DNA of 64,000 nucleotides from Saccharibacillus alkalitolerans (GCF_011090185.1 NZ_JAAFGS010000006.1:124001-188000); one strand, 5' to 3'; positions 51,239-60,615 are shown, counted from the stretch's first letter. Numbers and translations: made by a program. The notes: a model not told the origin generated them from the sequence alone.

Positions 51239-53293
51239 CTACTTCGCCGGCCCCCGCCAGTTGGATCGGTACATGAGATACAGGAAATACGGCGTGCCGA
51301 TCAGCGCGATCAGCAGGCCCGACGGAATCTCGGTCGGGGCCATGACCGTTCGGCCGATCGTATCGGCCAGAACGAGCATGACGGCGCCGGCCAGCCCCGA
51401 CAGGAACATCGAGCGGCGCAGATGCGGACCGGTCAGAATGCGGACCATATGCGGCGCGATCAAGCCGATGAAGCCGACCGTGCCGACGCAGGCGACCGCT
51501 CCGGCTGCCAGCAGGACGCCGGCCGTCATCGCCAGCAGCCGGGTACGGCGTACCGACAGGCCGAGCCCCGACGCGCTCTGGTCGTCGAACACGAGCAGTT
51601 CGAAACGCCGGGCCAGCCGCCAGGCCAGCGGCAGCAGCAGGAGCAGGAACACGGCGATGATCTTCACATCGTCCCAGCTGCGGGCGTAAGTGCTGCCCGT
51701 CAGCCAGATATAACCGCTGCTGCCGTAGATCGCGCCGCGAACGATCAGGACCTGAATGCCCGCGCCTGCCGCTGCGGATACGGCGATGCCGAGCAGGATC
51801 ACGACGGACGGATTCAGTCCTTTGCGCCAGGCCAGGGAGAAGACGATCACGGCGGCCAGCCCGGCGCCTACGATCGCGGCAAGCGGCAGCATATAGACCG
51901 GCTGCCCCGGCCAGGCGATCAGCACCAGCATGGCGCCGAATCCCGCGCCCGAAGACACGCCGACGATCGACGCGTCGGCCAGCGGATTGCGTACCGCCAT
52001 CTGGATCAGCACTCCGCTGATCGCCATCGCCATGCCGGCGCCGGCCGCGACAAGCGTGCGAGGAATGCGCAGTTCGATCATCGCCGAGTAGGCGCCGTCC
52101 GGCGTAAACAAGCTGGGCAGCAGGTCCGGCAGCGGAATGCGCAGGCCGCCGAACATCGTGCTCAGCAGCAGAAGCAGGACGGTCAGCACGCTGAACAGAA
52201 CCGCCAGACGGCGGTAAGGCCAGCGCTGTGTCCGCGCGCCCGTGCTCATGGAGGAAGAGGCGCCCGCGCCGCTCATTTTCATTCGGGTAAGCACGAGCCA
52301 GATCAGCCACGGAGCGCCGATGATCGCCATGACGGCACCGGTCGGCAGCTGCATGCTGGAATTATGGACCATCTTGGCCAGCACGTCCGCGCCGATCAGC
52401 AGCGCGGCGCCCCAGATAAAGGCGGCCGGAAGCAGCCAGCCGTTCTTGCGCAGGCCGCTGAGCCGAACGAGATGGGGAGCGACCAGACCGACGAAGCCGA
52501 TCGGACCGACCACGCTGACGATAATCGCCGCCAGCAGCACCGAGATCAGCAGACCGGCGGCCCGGGCGCCGCCTACGCGCTGACCGAGCGAAGACGCGGT
52601 GGACTCGTCAAGTTCCAGCATATCCCACTGCCGGGACAGCAGCAGCGCGCCCAGCATCAAGCCCGCGACCCAGGGCCAGGCGTACTGTACGCCGCTCCAG
52701 TCGTTCTGCACCAGCGAGCCGGCGCCCCATAGAAACAGCGTCTGGGTCTTCATGGAGAAAAAGATATGCAGAGCACTCGTAAACGAACCGAGCACCATCG
52801 AGATAATCAGGCCGGACAGCGCGAGGCGAACCGGGTTGGAACGGCGTCCGCCGCCCATGAAATAAGCGGCCGCTGCCGCGAACAGGCCGCCGATCGCCGC
52901 GAACAGGAACGGAGACTTGGCGAGAATGCCAGGAAACAGCACCGAACCCAGCACGACGACAAAATAAGCACCGGCATTGATGCCGAGCGTATCGGAGGCG
53001 GCCAGCGGGTTGCGGGTAATCGTTTGCAGCAGCGCGCCGGCGACGGCCAGCGCGCCTCCCGCGAACAGGCCGATCATGGTGCGCGGCATGCGCAGATCCC
53101 AGATCATATTGTGTTCCAGCGTATCCTGCCTGGACTTGAGGGCTTCGATCACCGTGTGCAGCGGAATGTCGGCTTCACCGTAGCACAAACTTACAAAAAA
53201 AAGCACGATGAGAGCGGCCAGGCCGCCCCCATAAATGCTTAATGTACGCCAATTATAAACCGAACGGGCAAGCCGGAGCCGTGCCGTATTCAT
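51239..53293 (-). CDS. Iron-siderophore ABC transporter permease, fused double FecCD domain
   Basis: 684 residues, twice the usual permease length. Each half has the FecCD order: 'LRMPRTMIGLFAGGALAVAGALLQTITRNPLA' with 'GPIGFVGLVAPHLVRL' in the first half (about 1-345). The second half (about 365-684) has 'LRIPRTLVAAGAGMAMAISGVLIQMAVRNPLA' with 'GTVGFIGLIAPHMVRI'. This is the FhuB-type fusion, so one chain forms the whole channel. Its ATG overlaps the stop of the binding-protein gene by four bases (ATGA). No ATPase gene is adjacent; a shared FhuC/YusV-type ATPase would be needed from elsewhere (inference). Confidence 0.93.
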   Translation of the reverse strand: MNTARLRLARSVYNWRTLSIYGGGLAALIVLFFVSLCYGEADIPLHTVIEALKSRQDTLEHNMIWDLRMPRTMIGLFAGGALAVAGALLQTITRNPLAASDTLGINAGAYFVVVLGSVLFPGILAKSPFLFAAIGGLFAAAAAYFMGGGRRSNPVRLALSGLIISMVLGSFTSALHIFFSMKTQTLFLWGAGSLVQNDWSGVQYAWPWVAGLMLGALLLSRQWDMLELDESTASSLGQRVGGARAAGLLISVLLAAIIVSVVGPIGFVGLVAPHLVRLSGLRKNGWLLPAAFIWGAALLIGADVLAKMVHNSSMQLPTGAVMAIIGAPWLIWLVLTRMKMSGAGASSSMSTGARTQRWPYRRLAVLFSVLTVLLLLLSTMFGGLRIPLPDLLPSLFTPDGAYSAMIELRIPRTLVAAGAGMAMAISGVLIQMAVRNPLADASIVGVSSGAGFGAMLVLIAWPGQPVYMLPLAAIVGAGLAAVIVFSLAWRKGLNPSVVILLGIAVSAAAGAGIQVLIVRGAIYGSSGYIWLTGSTYARSWDDVKIIAVFLLLLLPLAWRLARRFELLVFDDQSASGLGLSVRRTRLLAMTAGVLLAAGAVACVGTVGFIGLIAPHMVRILTGPHLRRSMFLSGLAGAVMLVLADTIGRTVMAPTEIPSGLLIALIGTPYFLYLMYRSNWRGPAK

Positions 53294-54300
53294 TGAATGA
53301 TAGCCCCGACAACGCCGTCAACCAGAACTTTCGAAGATACCGGACCGCCGAATGTCCAGAGCGTGCTGTCGAGCGGGAAGACGCGTTTTTCTTTAACAAA
53401 ATTCAGACCGTTCCATACTTTGTTGTCCGCCATGGCCGTTCCGAAAATATCGTCGTCCGGCTGCGTGATGTAGAGGAAGTTGGTGTCCTGCACCTCTTGC
53501 AGCGCTTCGATGCCTACCGTCGAGAACCCGTAAGACTCTATTTTCTCCGGCTGCCAGTCGTTGATCATGCCGACTTTGGCGAGCGTGCCGGCGACCACGG
53601 AATTGTCCGAGAACATCCGCAGCGTCGCCGCGTTTTGCGAAGTGAAGGCTTGGGTCAGCGCGTAATGGAAATCGGCTTTGCCCGCGTCTTCCAGCTTCTT
53701 TTTGGCGTCGGCGTAATGCTGGTCCAGATCGGACAGCACTTTCTTCGCTTCGTCTTCTTTGCCTACGGCGCCCGCGATCCGATTGAACGTTTCTTCCATG
53801 CGTTCGTAAGTATAGCCGTCGCCGTTATAAAGGTCGAATTGGATCGTCGGCGCGATATTTTGCAGCTGCTTGTAGAGTTTGCCGTCTTCGGTCGCGTTGG
53901 CGATGATCAGATCGGGCTTCAAAGAAGCGATCGTTTCCAGGTTCGGCTCGCCGCGCGTGCCTACATCGGTTACGCCGTCATCCAGCGCCGCTTCGGAAGT
54001 GATGTACTGCTTGTACTGCACATTGTCGGCGTTGCCGACCGGCTGCACGCCGAGCGCGACCAGATCTTCCGTATACGTCCATTCGAGCGACACGACGCGT
54101 TCGGCCGGCTTGTCGAGCGTCACGTCTTCGCCGTCGTGATTGACCGTAACCGGGCCTGCCGCTTGGGTTTCCGCTTCCGCTTTGGGTTGAGTCGAAGGCG
54201 CGGTGGCAGAGGAAGACGAACCTGCGGACGAACCGCACCCCGCGAGCGTCATCGTGAAAGCGGACAAGAGCAGCATGTGTTTCCAACCTTTTTTAATCAA
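53290..54300 (-). CDS. Iron-siderophore ABC transporter substrate-binding lipoprotein
   Basis: 336 residues. Lipobox 'MTLAGC' (Cys about 22), then a Ser/Thr/Ala-rich linker. A class-3 FecB/PeriBP fold follows with 'KPAERVVSLEWTYTEDLVALGVQPVGNADN', 'EPNLETIASLKPDLIIANATED' and 'VGIEALQEVQDTNFLYITQPDDD'. It captures a ferric siderophore, possibly hydroxamate or citrate type, outside the membrane. A near-perfect Fur box lies 36 bases upstream of the start. Its stop overlaps the permease start. ATG 54300. Confidence 0.92.
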   Translation of the reverse strand: MIKKGWKHMLLLSAFTMTLAGCGSSAGSSSSATAPSTQPKAEAETQAAGPVTVNHDGEDVTLDKPAERVVSLEWTYTEDLVALGVQPVGNADNVQYKQYITSEAALDDGVTDVGTRGEPNLETIASLKPDLIIANATEDGKLYKQLQNIAPTIQFDLYNGDGYTYERMEETFNRIAGAVGKEDEAKKVLSDLDQHYADAKKKLEDAGKADFHYALTQAFTSQNAATLRMFSDNSVVAGTLAKVGMINDWQPEKIESYGFSTVGIEALQEVQDTNFLYITQPDDDIFGTAMADNKVWNGLNFVKEKRVFPLDSTLWTFGGPVSSKVLVDGVVGAIIQ

Positions 54301-54335
54301 TGGTATTCTCCCCTATAATATGTAATGTAAAAAAA

Positions 54336-54354
54336 GATAATGATAATCGTTATC
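54336..54354 (-). promoter_or_regulatory. Fur box
   Basis: GATAATGATAATCGTTATC matches the 19-base consensus GATAATGATAATCATTATC at all but one position. It lies just upstream of the siderophore-binding gene, so iron-loaded Fur should repress the operon. Confidence 0.9.
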
Positions 54355-54568
54355 AATAAGTGATTATGCATGAGGTTGAAGTTTTTGTCAATGCATCGCG
54401 GGAAGAGGAGCCGTTAAAAAGAAAATGGATCGATCGGACAGGAAGAGTGGGGAGTTTGCGCCGAAGCGAGCGGGTTAGCGAAGAAAAAGTTTCCGGGTAA
54501 GAAAATAAAGGCGTCATGGCCGCTTTGGGCGTTAGCGCTTGTTCGATAAGAAGAAAGGAGGAAGGACA

Positions 54569-55006
54569 TTGAACGCTTCGCGCGAACCGTCCGGCAGGCT
54601 GTATACGTCCAATCTGCCGGGACTGAAAAGGTTGAAAACGCAGGCCGACCGGCTGCTCGTTACGCGGGCGGGGGCAGAGATTTCGAACGTCGAACCCGTG
54701 CGCGCGCTGTCTCCTTCGCCCGAGCTGTTCCATATGTATTTGGACGAATGGAAAGATCGGCCGGACAAAAGCTGGTGGCCCGAGTACGAGCGCAGGTTCC
54801 GGAGGGATTTGGAGAGCGAAGAGAAGCTGACCGCTTTGCGGGACGTGTATAAAAGGCTGCTGCGGGGGCGGGACGTCGTGCTGATCTGCTTCTGCAAAGA
54901 TCATCGCTACTGCCACCGCAGACTGGTCGGCGAATTTTTCGCGGAATACGGCGTACGCGCCGAAGAATTGAATCCGGTGACGGTGGAGCAGATCGATTTG
55001 TTCTGA
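54569..55006 (+). CDS. DUF488 family protein
   Basis: 145 residues. The family's hallmark appears near the C-terminus: 'GRDVVLICFCKDHRYCHRRLVGEFF' with the C-x(5)-C-H-R arrangement. N-terminal 'LYTSNLPGLKRLKTQADRLLVTRAG' and central 'DEWKDRPDKSWWPEYERRF' also fit. DUF488 proteins have unknown function; some are proposed to be phosphatase-like or nucleic-acid linked. TTG 54569 with AAAGGAGGAAGG ahead is preferred; the frame opens further upstream at TTG 54539 without a ribosome site. Confidence 0.85.
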   Translation: MNASREPSGRLYTSNLPGLKRLKTQADRLLVTRAGAEISNVEPVRALSPSPELFHMYLDEWKDRPDKSWWPEYERRFRRDLESEEKLTALRDVYKRLLRGRDVVLICFCKDHRYCHRRLVGEFFAEYGVRAEELNPVTVEQIDLF

Positions 55007-55022
55007 TGCCGCGGTAACCGGA

Positions 55023-55559
55023 TTACAAGGCTTCGCCGAGCACATGCCGGACATAAGCTTTCGCGCTTTGTTCCACTTCTTCGTCGCTCGCCTGGAACGA
55101 AGCGCCGAACAGCGCGAAATAAGGCAGCTCGATCGCGCCGACGTGGCGGAGGCTGGCTTTGAACGGGGCCAGAATTTCGTCGACGGTATACGCAACGCCG
55201 CCCTCGGGCAAATAATTCAGCCGCTTGTCCCCGATCGAAATCGCGGTGCCCAGCACTTTGCCTTTGAGTTTGCCGCCGGTCGAGCCGTAAGCCCAGCCGT
55301 AGGCGAATACGTCGTCGAACCACTTTTTCAAAAGAGGCGGGTAGCTGTACCAGTACAGGGGGAACTGCAAAATCACGCGGTCGTAACGCTCCAGCTGCTC
55401 CTGTTCCCGCCGCACGTCGATCCGTCCGTCAGGGTACCGGGCATATAAGTCGTGCAGTTCGATTTGTTCGGGATGCCGCAGAAGCTCTTCCCGCCAGCGC
55501 CGGTTGACGCGGGAAGTTTCCAGATTGGGGTGGGCCAAAATAACGAGAGTACGGTTCAT
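55023..55559 (-). CDS. NAD(P)H oxidoreductase, flavodoxin-like fold (KefF/MdaB type)
   Basis: 178 residues. Flavin-binding pattern 'LVILAHPNLETSRVNRRWREEL' at the N-terminus, 'YDRVILQFPLYWYSYPPLLKKWFDDVFAYGWAYGSTGGKLKGK' in the middle and 'GSTGGKL' nucleotide loop. Such enzymes use NAD(P)H and FMN/FAD to reduce quinones, protecting against quinone or electrophile stress. ATG 55559 has AAGGAG 8 bases ahead; the frame upstream to 55709 has no ribosome site. It diverges from an HxlR regulator gene, the standard arrangement for a regulated reductase. Confidence 0.88.
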   Translation of the reverse strand: MNRTLVILAHPNLETSRVNRRWREELLRHPEQIELHDLYARYPDGRIDVRREQEQLERYDRVILQFPLYWYSYPPLLKKWFDDVFAYGWAYGSTGGKLKGKVLGTAISIGDKRLNYLPEGGVAYTVDEILAPFKASLRHVGAIELPYFALFGASFQASDEEVEQSAKAYVRHVLGEAL

Positions 55560-55668
55560 GTCGATTTCTCCTTTTTCGGGCTTCGCGTCGGGACGGAAAG
55601 CCTGTTTGTCGATCGCTATGCGGCTTATTATGCACCCGATTCGGTCGCAAGAAAATACATACAATGAA

Positions 55669-55681
55669 GTAAGGAGCTTAC
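55669..55681. promoter_or_regulatory. Palindrome in the reductase/HxlR divergent gap
   Basis: GTAAGGAGCTTAC has perfect 5-base arms and lies midway between the divergent genes. It is a candidate operator for the HxlR protein. Confidence 0.35.
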
Positions 55682-55772
55682 CTTGAAGTGCGTACTGGAC
55701 CCCGGCCATAAACGGTGGGATAATGGACTTTTAAGGAACGTTCAGCGAAAACAAACGGAGATGAGAACGACG

Positions 55773-56123
55773 ATGAAGCAGTATAACATGGGCATCGAAG
55801 CCACGCTCGAAATCATCGGAGGCAAATGGAAGGCGCTGATTATCTGCCTGCTGATGACCGGCGTGAAGCGGACGGGCGAACTGCGGCGCGGCATTTCGGG
55901 GATCTCGGAAAAGGTATTGATCCAGCAGCTGCGCGAATTGAAACGCGACGGTCTGGTCGAGCGCAAAGTATACGAGCAGATGCCGCCCCGGGTCGAATAC
56001 CGCCTGACGGAATACGGCGTGACCGCCAACCGAATCGTCGAAGTGATGTGTCAGTGGGGCACCGACAATATCCGCATGCGGCAGCGGCGCGGGGAAGAGA
56101 TCGAGCTGGCGGAAGCCGATTAG
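55773..56123 (+). CDS. HxlR family transcriptional regulator
   Basis: 116 residues. Winged helix with the family hallmarks 'MGIEATLEIIGGKWKALIICLL', 'RTGELRRGISGISEKVLIQQLRELKRDGLVERKVYEQMPPRVEYRLTEYG' (in parts). At the position of the N-terminal redox-sensing cysteine found in YodB/HxlR relatives ('YNCP' style) this protein has Met ('YNMG'). It probably controls the divergent reductase gene, perhaps by a different signal. ATG 55773 is chosen to match family length; ATG 55761 directly abuts the purine-rich site. Confidence 0.88.
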   Translation: MKQYNMGIEATLEIIGGKWKALIICLLMTGVKRTGELRRGISGISEKVLIQQLRELKRDGLVERKVYEQMPPRVEYRLTEYGVTANRIVEVMCQWGTDNIRMRQRRGEEIELAEAD

Positions 56124-56144
56124 GCATGTAAAAATAACCGCAGC

Positions 56145-56173
56145 AAAAAGCCTGCACGAAGTGCAGGCTTTTT
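56145..56173 (+). terminator. Intrinsic terminator after the HxlR gene
   Basis: AAAAAGCCTGCAC / GTGCAGGCTTTTT, perfect 13-bp stem with 3-base loop; works in both directions and also ends the GH26 gene. Confidence 0.92.
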
Positions 56174-56237
56174 GGCGGCTTCGGCAGCCGAACGGATCCG
56201 TTTCGGAGCCGAATCGTACACAAGCCGTCGATAAGCT

Positions 56238-59200
56238 TCAGGCGGAAGGTTCGGCCGCGTGCAGTTCGATCGTTCGGAGCAGCAGCCGGGAGGTGCCCGT
56301 GCCGTTCATGTCTTCGATTTTGATTCCGATCGTCTTGACGTTCGCAAGGTCGACGCCCGCCGAAGCTGCGGCAGTCGGCAGATGAAGCATGAGCCGGGTA
56401 TAGCCTTCCGAATCGACGACTTCCGGGGTGCCGCTGTCGGACCAGGCCCAGCTGTCGCCGGTCTTGATGAACAGTCTGGCTTTGGCGCTGCCGTCGGACA
56501 ATTTAACGTCGGCGGTCAGCGTGTCCGAGCCTTTGACGTTCATCCGTTCGGGATTCACGGCCAATTCGAACGATTCTTTGAAGCTGCCGTCCGCATTTTG
56601 ACCGGTGTTGGCCAGGCTGAAAGCCGCGCTCAGCGCTTGTTCCGCTTCGTCGAAAGTCGGGGCTTGAGCCTGGGCGCTATCTCCGTTTGCCGTCATCCAG
56701 CCGGAGATGTCTTCAGTCGAAGCGAACGCATGCAGAACGCCTGGAGCATGGGGTTCCGGCGGCCCGCCGGTTTCATTTGACATATCCGGCAGCGAAGGGT
56801 CGTAAACGGCCCGAATATCGTCGAAGTAAAGCGTTCCGGTATGTGAAGCGCCGTCCATGCCATTCACATAAAGGTTAAAGCTCTGAACCTGCTGCAGTCG
56901 TTCCGGGGTCAATGCACCTGCTTTGCCCCAGCTCATTTCGGTCAGATCTTTCAAACCGATGACGACTTGTCCGTTCTGTCCGGGAACGATCGTCGGATAG
57001 GCTTCGAAGTAGCCGCCGTCGATAATCAGCTGAACCACCAGCTTCAGCGGCTGCCCCGTTTCGGCGTAAGCTTCTTCACCGTCTGATGCGATCCACATGC
57101 TGACGGCATTGTACTCGGACCAGTCGAGAGTGCCGAGGCTTTTGCCTACGCCGGCATAGCCCGCGCTGTTCAACGAGTAGTCCAGTTTCATGCCGTAGTT
57201 TCCTGAAGCTTTGCGATCCGCGCTCAATGAGACGCGGATATCGTCGCCGCCCGCTTTCGGATATTTGGCGGCGAGCGCTTCGTCGCTGGAACCGTAGGAT
57301 TCGAAGTCGTCGACCCGCGCCGCGTCCGCCGTCGGTTCGGCATACGTGCCGTATAGACCGATATCGTCCACATAGATCGGCAGTTCACCCGATTGAGCAA
57401 GACCGCTGCCTACGAGGGAGAAGGCCAATCCGGAAGCGGCCGCCGATTTTTCGGCATCGTTCAGTTCGATGGAAGCGTCGAATCGATAATACCGGATGCC
57501 GTCCAATGTGACGATCGGCAGGTCGGACAAGGCCCGGTAGCTGGAATCCATGCCGTATTTGGTGTCCCAATCTTCGGGAAGCTGCACGATGCCCCGCACG
57601 GCGGCATTTCCGTTCTCGTTCTGCGCCGTTTCGGGAATCCAGGCGCTGAATTTGACCCGGCCGACTTGGGACAGGTCGATGCCGGCCAATGCTTCCGGCG
57701 TCAGCTTAAGCTTCAATTCCTGCCAGGTGTCTGCCGCCGTCAGGCCTTCAAGGACGCGAATCGCCAGTTTTCCGTCTCCGCCGGGTGCGGCATAGCCCAA
57801 CTCGGTGCGGATCGTACTGCCGTCGCCGGCCGCGCCCGACCATGTTCCGCTGTTTCGGATCGAATTCAAGTCCGTTTCCGCGTCGAACGAAATCTTTTTC
57901 AGCGGCAGTTCTCCGATTTTTACGAAGACCGAAAGACTTTGCGTAAGCGGTTCGTTACCGGCTCCGTAAGCTTTGACGGTGATCGGAACCGAGGTTCCGT
58001 TCAAGGCCGCTTCCGGAATCCAGGTGGCGGAATAGTAACCGTCCGGGCTCAGCGTCATCGGAACTTCCGCGTCCGAATCGCCCGCGATATAGACGACCCG
58101 GCTCGGCGCGAAGTTTGCGGCTTTCGCGCGGATAACCGGCGCCGCTTCGCTTACGGTTCCCACGTCGTTCGGAGTCACGATATGCAGCAGCGGCGCTTGA
58201 GGAGCGGTGCGGACCTGCTGTCCGTATTTGTTGTCCGTCTGGATCTCGCCGGCAAACGCCGTATACGGGTCGCGATAAAAATCGATGAAGTCGTTCAGCA
58301 GCTCGTGGTCGCCTTTGCCCGGAACGTTCTTGTAAGGCACGTACAGGTTATTGCCTTCGCCGAAGTTCGCCCAGGTCAGCATATACGAGATCTTGGAAGC
58401 GTCCGGATCGGCTTTGATCGCGTTCAGCACTTTGGTGAACCACTGCTTCTCGTTGTTGCCGGTCGTTTTCATGCCCGCGGCGCTGTATCCGTATTCGGAA
58501 AGGGTCACGATTTTTCCTTTGGCCTGAGCCAATTTCGAAATCATGTTCAGATCGGCGACCAGGCCTTTCAGGAACGCTTCGGAGCCGGCGTTATCCTTGT
58601 TGTCGTATTGGTCCATGCCGAGAATGTCGACATACGGATCGCCCGGATAGGTTCTCAAATATTCGCTTTCGTTTCCGTTGAAAGCGCCGTTCGGCGAAAA
58701 TACGTACAGGAAGTTATGCACGCCTTTAACGTCTCTCAAGTATTCGACCGTGTACCGGTACAGCTCGACGTATTCGCTTCGGGTCGTCGTGGCCGCTCCC
58801 CACCAGAACCAGCCGCCGTTCTGCTCGTGGAACGGACGGAACAGCACCGGAATCGGTGTGCCGGCATCGTCCTTAAGATGGTTGGCGAAATTCGCGATGC
58901 GATCGAGATAGGCGTTAAATTCGCCGTTCTTGTCTCCGCCGGGCAGAATGCGGACGGCGACGGAAGAAGTCGCGCCTTTGGTATTGCCGGTATCGTTGAA
59001 GCTTCCTCCGGTGGCGAAATTGTACGGGTGGGTACTCAGCGTGACGATTCCGCCCAGTTCGTGAGCCTGCTTCATCGCCGCGCTCAATCCCAGGCGACTT
59101 GCTTCGTAATCGCCGCTCACGCCGGGAGGCGCTTCGTACCCGTCCAGAGACAGCGTGTCCCAGCCGAATACGGCCGGGTAGTCGCCGGTCGAACGGTACA

Positions 59201-60599
59201 CGTCCGAAACGACATTGCCGGACGCGTCTTTGCCGGCAATGGAGACCGTCGTATCGTGCTGATGGCCGAACATAATCTGTTTTCCGCTTTTTTCGCTCAG
59301 ATAAGCGAATAAGGAACGGGTGGCCGGCGTAGCTTCGGGATCGGCGAGCTGTACGACCGGGACGTTATCCGTACCGCCTCCTCCCGTACCGCCGCCCCCT
59401 GCGCCCCCGCCTGTATCGCCGCCGCCCGCATTTGGATTTCCTCCGTTTGCTGGCGCGGAAGGAACAGGGGTAACGGGAGGAACGACAGGGGGGACGACGG
59501 ACGGAGCCGGAGTTTCGTTTCCTGTCTGGAAGACGCCTTCCGGCACCGGCTGTCCGTTTCGGGTAACCGACGCGGCCCGGACTTCCAGCCGGTCTATCGT
59601 TCCTTTAAGCGTGATCGCCGTTCCGACGGCCCCGCCGCCGATGACGGCCGTACCGACGGCCGCGCCGGACTGCACTTCGATCTGCGAAGGCGTTTCGACG
59701 GATAGCCGTTCGATCGTGGAGGAGCCTTCCGCCGAGACCCGAACGGACCCGCCGGGGCGATTGACGATGACATGGCGCAGCTTGGAATTTTTAAAATGAA
59801 TCGATTGCTCGCCGCCGCCCGCCACGTACACCGTTCCGTCGACGATGACGTTGTCCAGTTCGGCGTCGCCGTTTCCGATTCCCGGCGTCAAGTAGAGATT
59901 GCCCGCGATCCGCGCATCTTTGAGAACGACGCCGCTGCGGTTGACCAGCGCGTTCCCCGCGATCGCGCCGCCGGTCACGGTGCCGGCTTCCGCGTAATAG
60001 CGGCTGACCAGCCGATCGAAAAGGGTCACGGTCTCGGCTCGGGTGATCGGGGCTTTAGGCCGGAAAGAACCGTCGGGATAACCGTTCAGCAGGCCGTTCA
60101 TGGCCTGCACCGATCGAGACGCATAAGCGGAAATCTCGCTCTCGTCGGCGAAGGAGACCGTACCGTTTTCGGCCGGACTCAACGAAAAGACGGAAGCGAG
60201 CAGAACGGCGGCATCCTGCCGGTTCATGGATGTATCCGCTTTCGCTTTGTTGCCCGGAAAACCTTGATAATACCCGGCCTGTCTGGCCGCGGATAAATCC
60301 CGGGCGTACCAGGCTCCTTCCGGCACGTCGGAGAACGGGTTGGGCGAAGATTCCGCGAACCCGAACAATCGGTTAATCATACTCGCCATTTCGGCGCGCG
60401 TAATCTGTCGGTCCGGACCGAAATTTCCGTTTCCGTATCCTTGAACGATTCCGCTCTCTTTCCACCTGTCGATGCTTTCGCCGGCCCAATGCGATTTCCC
60501 GACGTCCGGAGTCCGCGGCGCCGCGAAAGCCGGCATCGCCGTAACAAGCAGAGTGACCGCCGCCAGTGCCAGTACAAACGATCTTTTGAAAACGTTCAA
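56238..60599 (-). CDS. Cell-surface mannanase: three SLH domains plus GH26 catalytic domain
   Basis: 1453 residues. Signal peptide 1-26. SLH repeats lie at about 30-80, 88-135 and 148-198 ('GYGNGNFGPDRQITRAEMASMI', 'GYPDGSFRPKAPITRAETVTLF'). A beta-helix-like segment at about 205-345 has repeated 'VIVDGTVYVAGGG', 'IHFKNSKLRHVIVNRPGGSVRV'. A Pro/Gly linker runs from 362 to 410. The GH26 domain spans about 415-785 with acid/base E592 in 'PVLFRPFHEQNGGWFWWGA' and nucleophile E702 in 'IVTLSEYGYS'. The following 650 residues hold an Ig-like segment and two or three carbohydrate-binding-like modules ('LKKISFDAETDLNSIRNSG', 'AARVDDFESYGSS'). GH26 enzymes hydrolyse beta-1,4-mannan; SLH anchors it to the wall. 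TTG 60599 has AGGAGG 7 bases ahead. Confidence 0.93.
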   Translation of the reverse strand: MNVFKRSFVLALAAVTLLVTAMPAFAAPRTPDVGKSHWAGESIDRWKESGIVQGYGNGNFGPDRQITRAEMASMINRLFGFAESSPNPFSDVPEGAWYARDLSAARQAGYYQGFPGNKAKADTSMNRQDAAVLLASVFSLSPAENGTVSFADESEISAYASRSVQAMNGLLNGYPDGSFRPKAPITRAETVTLFDRLVSRYYAEAGTVTGGAIAGNALVNRSGVVLKDARIAGNLYLTPGIGNGDAELDNVIVDGTVYVAGGGEQSIHFKNSKLRHVIVNRPGGSVRVSAEGSSTIERLSVETPSQIEVQSGAAVGTAVIGGGAVGTAITLKGTIDRLEVRAASVTRNGQPVPEGVFQTGNETPAPSVVPPVVPPVTPVPSAPANGGNPNAGGGDTGGGAGGGGTGGGGTDNVPVVQLADPEATPATRSLFAYLSEKSGKQIMFGHQHDTTVSIAGKDASGNVVSDVYRSTGDYPAVFGWDTLSLDGYEAPPGVSGDYEASRLGLSAAMKQAHELGGIVTLSTHPYNFATGGSFNDTGNTKGATSSVAVRILPGGDKNGEFNAYLDRIANFANHLKDDAGTPIPVLFRPFHEQNGGWFWWGAATTTRSEYVELYRYTVEYLRDVKGVHNFLYVFSPNGAFNGNESEYLRTYPGDPYVDILGMDQYDNKDNAGSEAFLKGLVADLNMISKLAQAKGKIVTLSEYGYSAAGMKTTGNNEKQWFTKVLNAIKADPDASKISYMLTWANFGEGNNLYVPYKNVPGKGDHELLNDFIDFYRDPYTAFAGEIQTDNKYGQQVRTAPQAPLLHIVTPNDVGTVSEAAPVIRAKAANFAPSRVVYIAGDSDAEVPMTLSPDGYYSATWIPEAALNGTSVPITVKAYGAGNEPLTQSLSVFVKIGELPLKKISFDAETDLNSIRNSGTWSGAAGDGSTIRTELGYAAPGGDGKLAIRVLEGLTAADTWQELKLKLTPEALAGIDLSQVGRVKFSAWIPETAQNENGNAAVRGIVQLPEDWDTKYGMDSSYRALSDLPIVTLDGIRYYRFDASIELNDAEKSAAASGLAFSLVGSGLAQSGELPIYVDDIGLYGTYAEPTADAARVDDFESYGSSDEALAAKYPKAGGDDIRVSLSADRKASGNYGMKLDYSLNSAGYAGVGKSLGTLDWSEYNAVSMWIASDGEEAYAETGQPLKLVVQLIIDGGYFEAYPTIVPGQNGQVVIGLKDLTEMSWGKAGALTPERLQQVQSFNLYVNGMDGASHTGTLYFDDIRAVYDPSLPDMSNETGGPPEPHAPGVLHAFASTEDISGWMTANGDSAQAQAPTFDEAEQALSAAFSLANTGQNADGSFKESFELAVNPERMNVKGSDTLTADVKLSDGSAKARLFIKTGDSWAWSDSGTPEVVDSEGYTRLMLHLPTAAASAGVDLANVKTIGIKIEDMNGTGTSRLLLRTIELHAAEPSA

Positions 60600-60615
60600 A
60601 TGTCATCCTCCTATT

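Noticed and set aside
57393-59312. A 639-codon plus-strand frame inside the mannanase
   Set aside because: It is antisense to the GH26 gene, with no start signal and low-complexity Arg/Ala/Val composition.
60586-60601. TTTGAAAACGTTCAAA at the mannanase start codon as an operator
   Set aside because: The palindrome is imperfect and overlaps coding sequence; the better candidate cre lies at 60616-60629.
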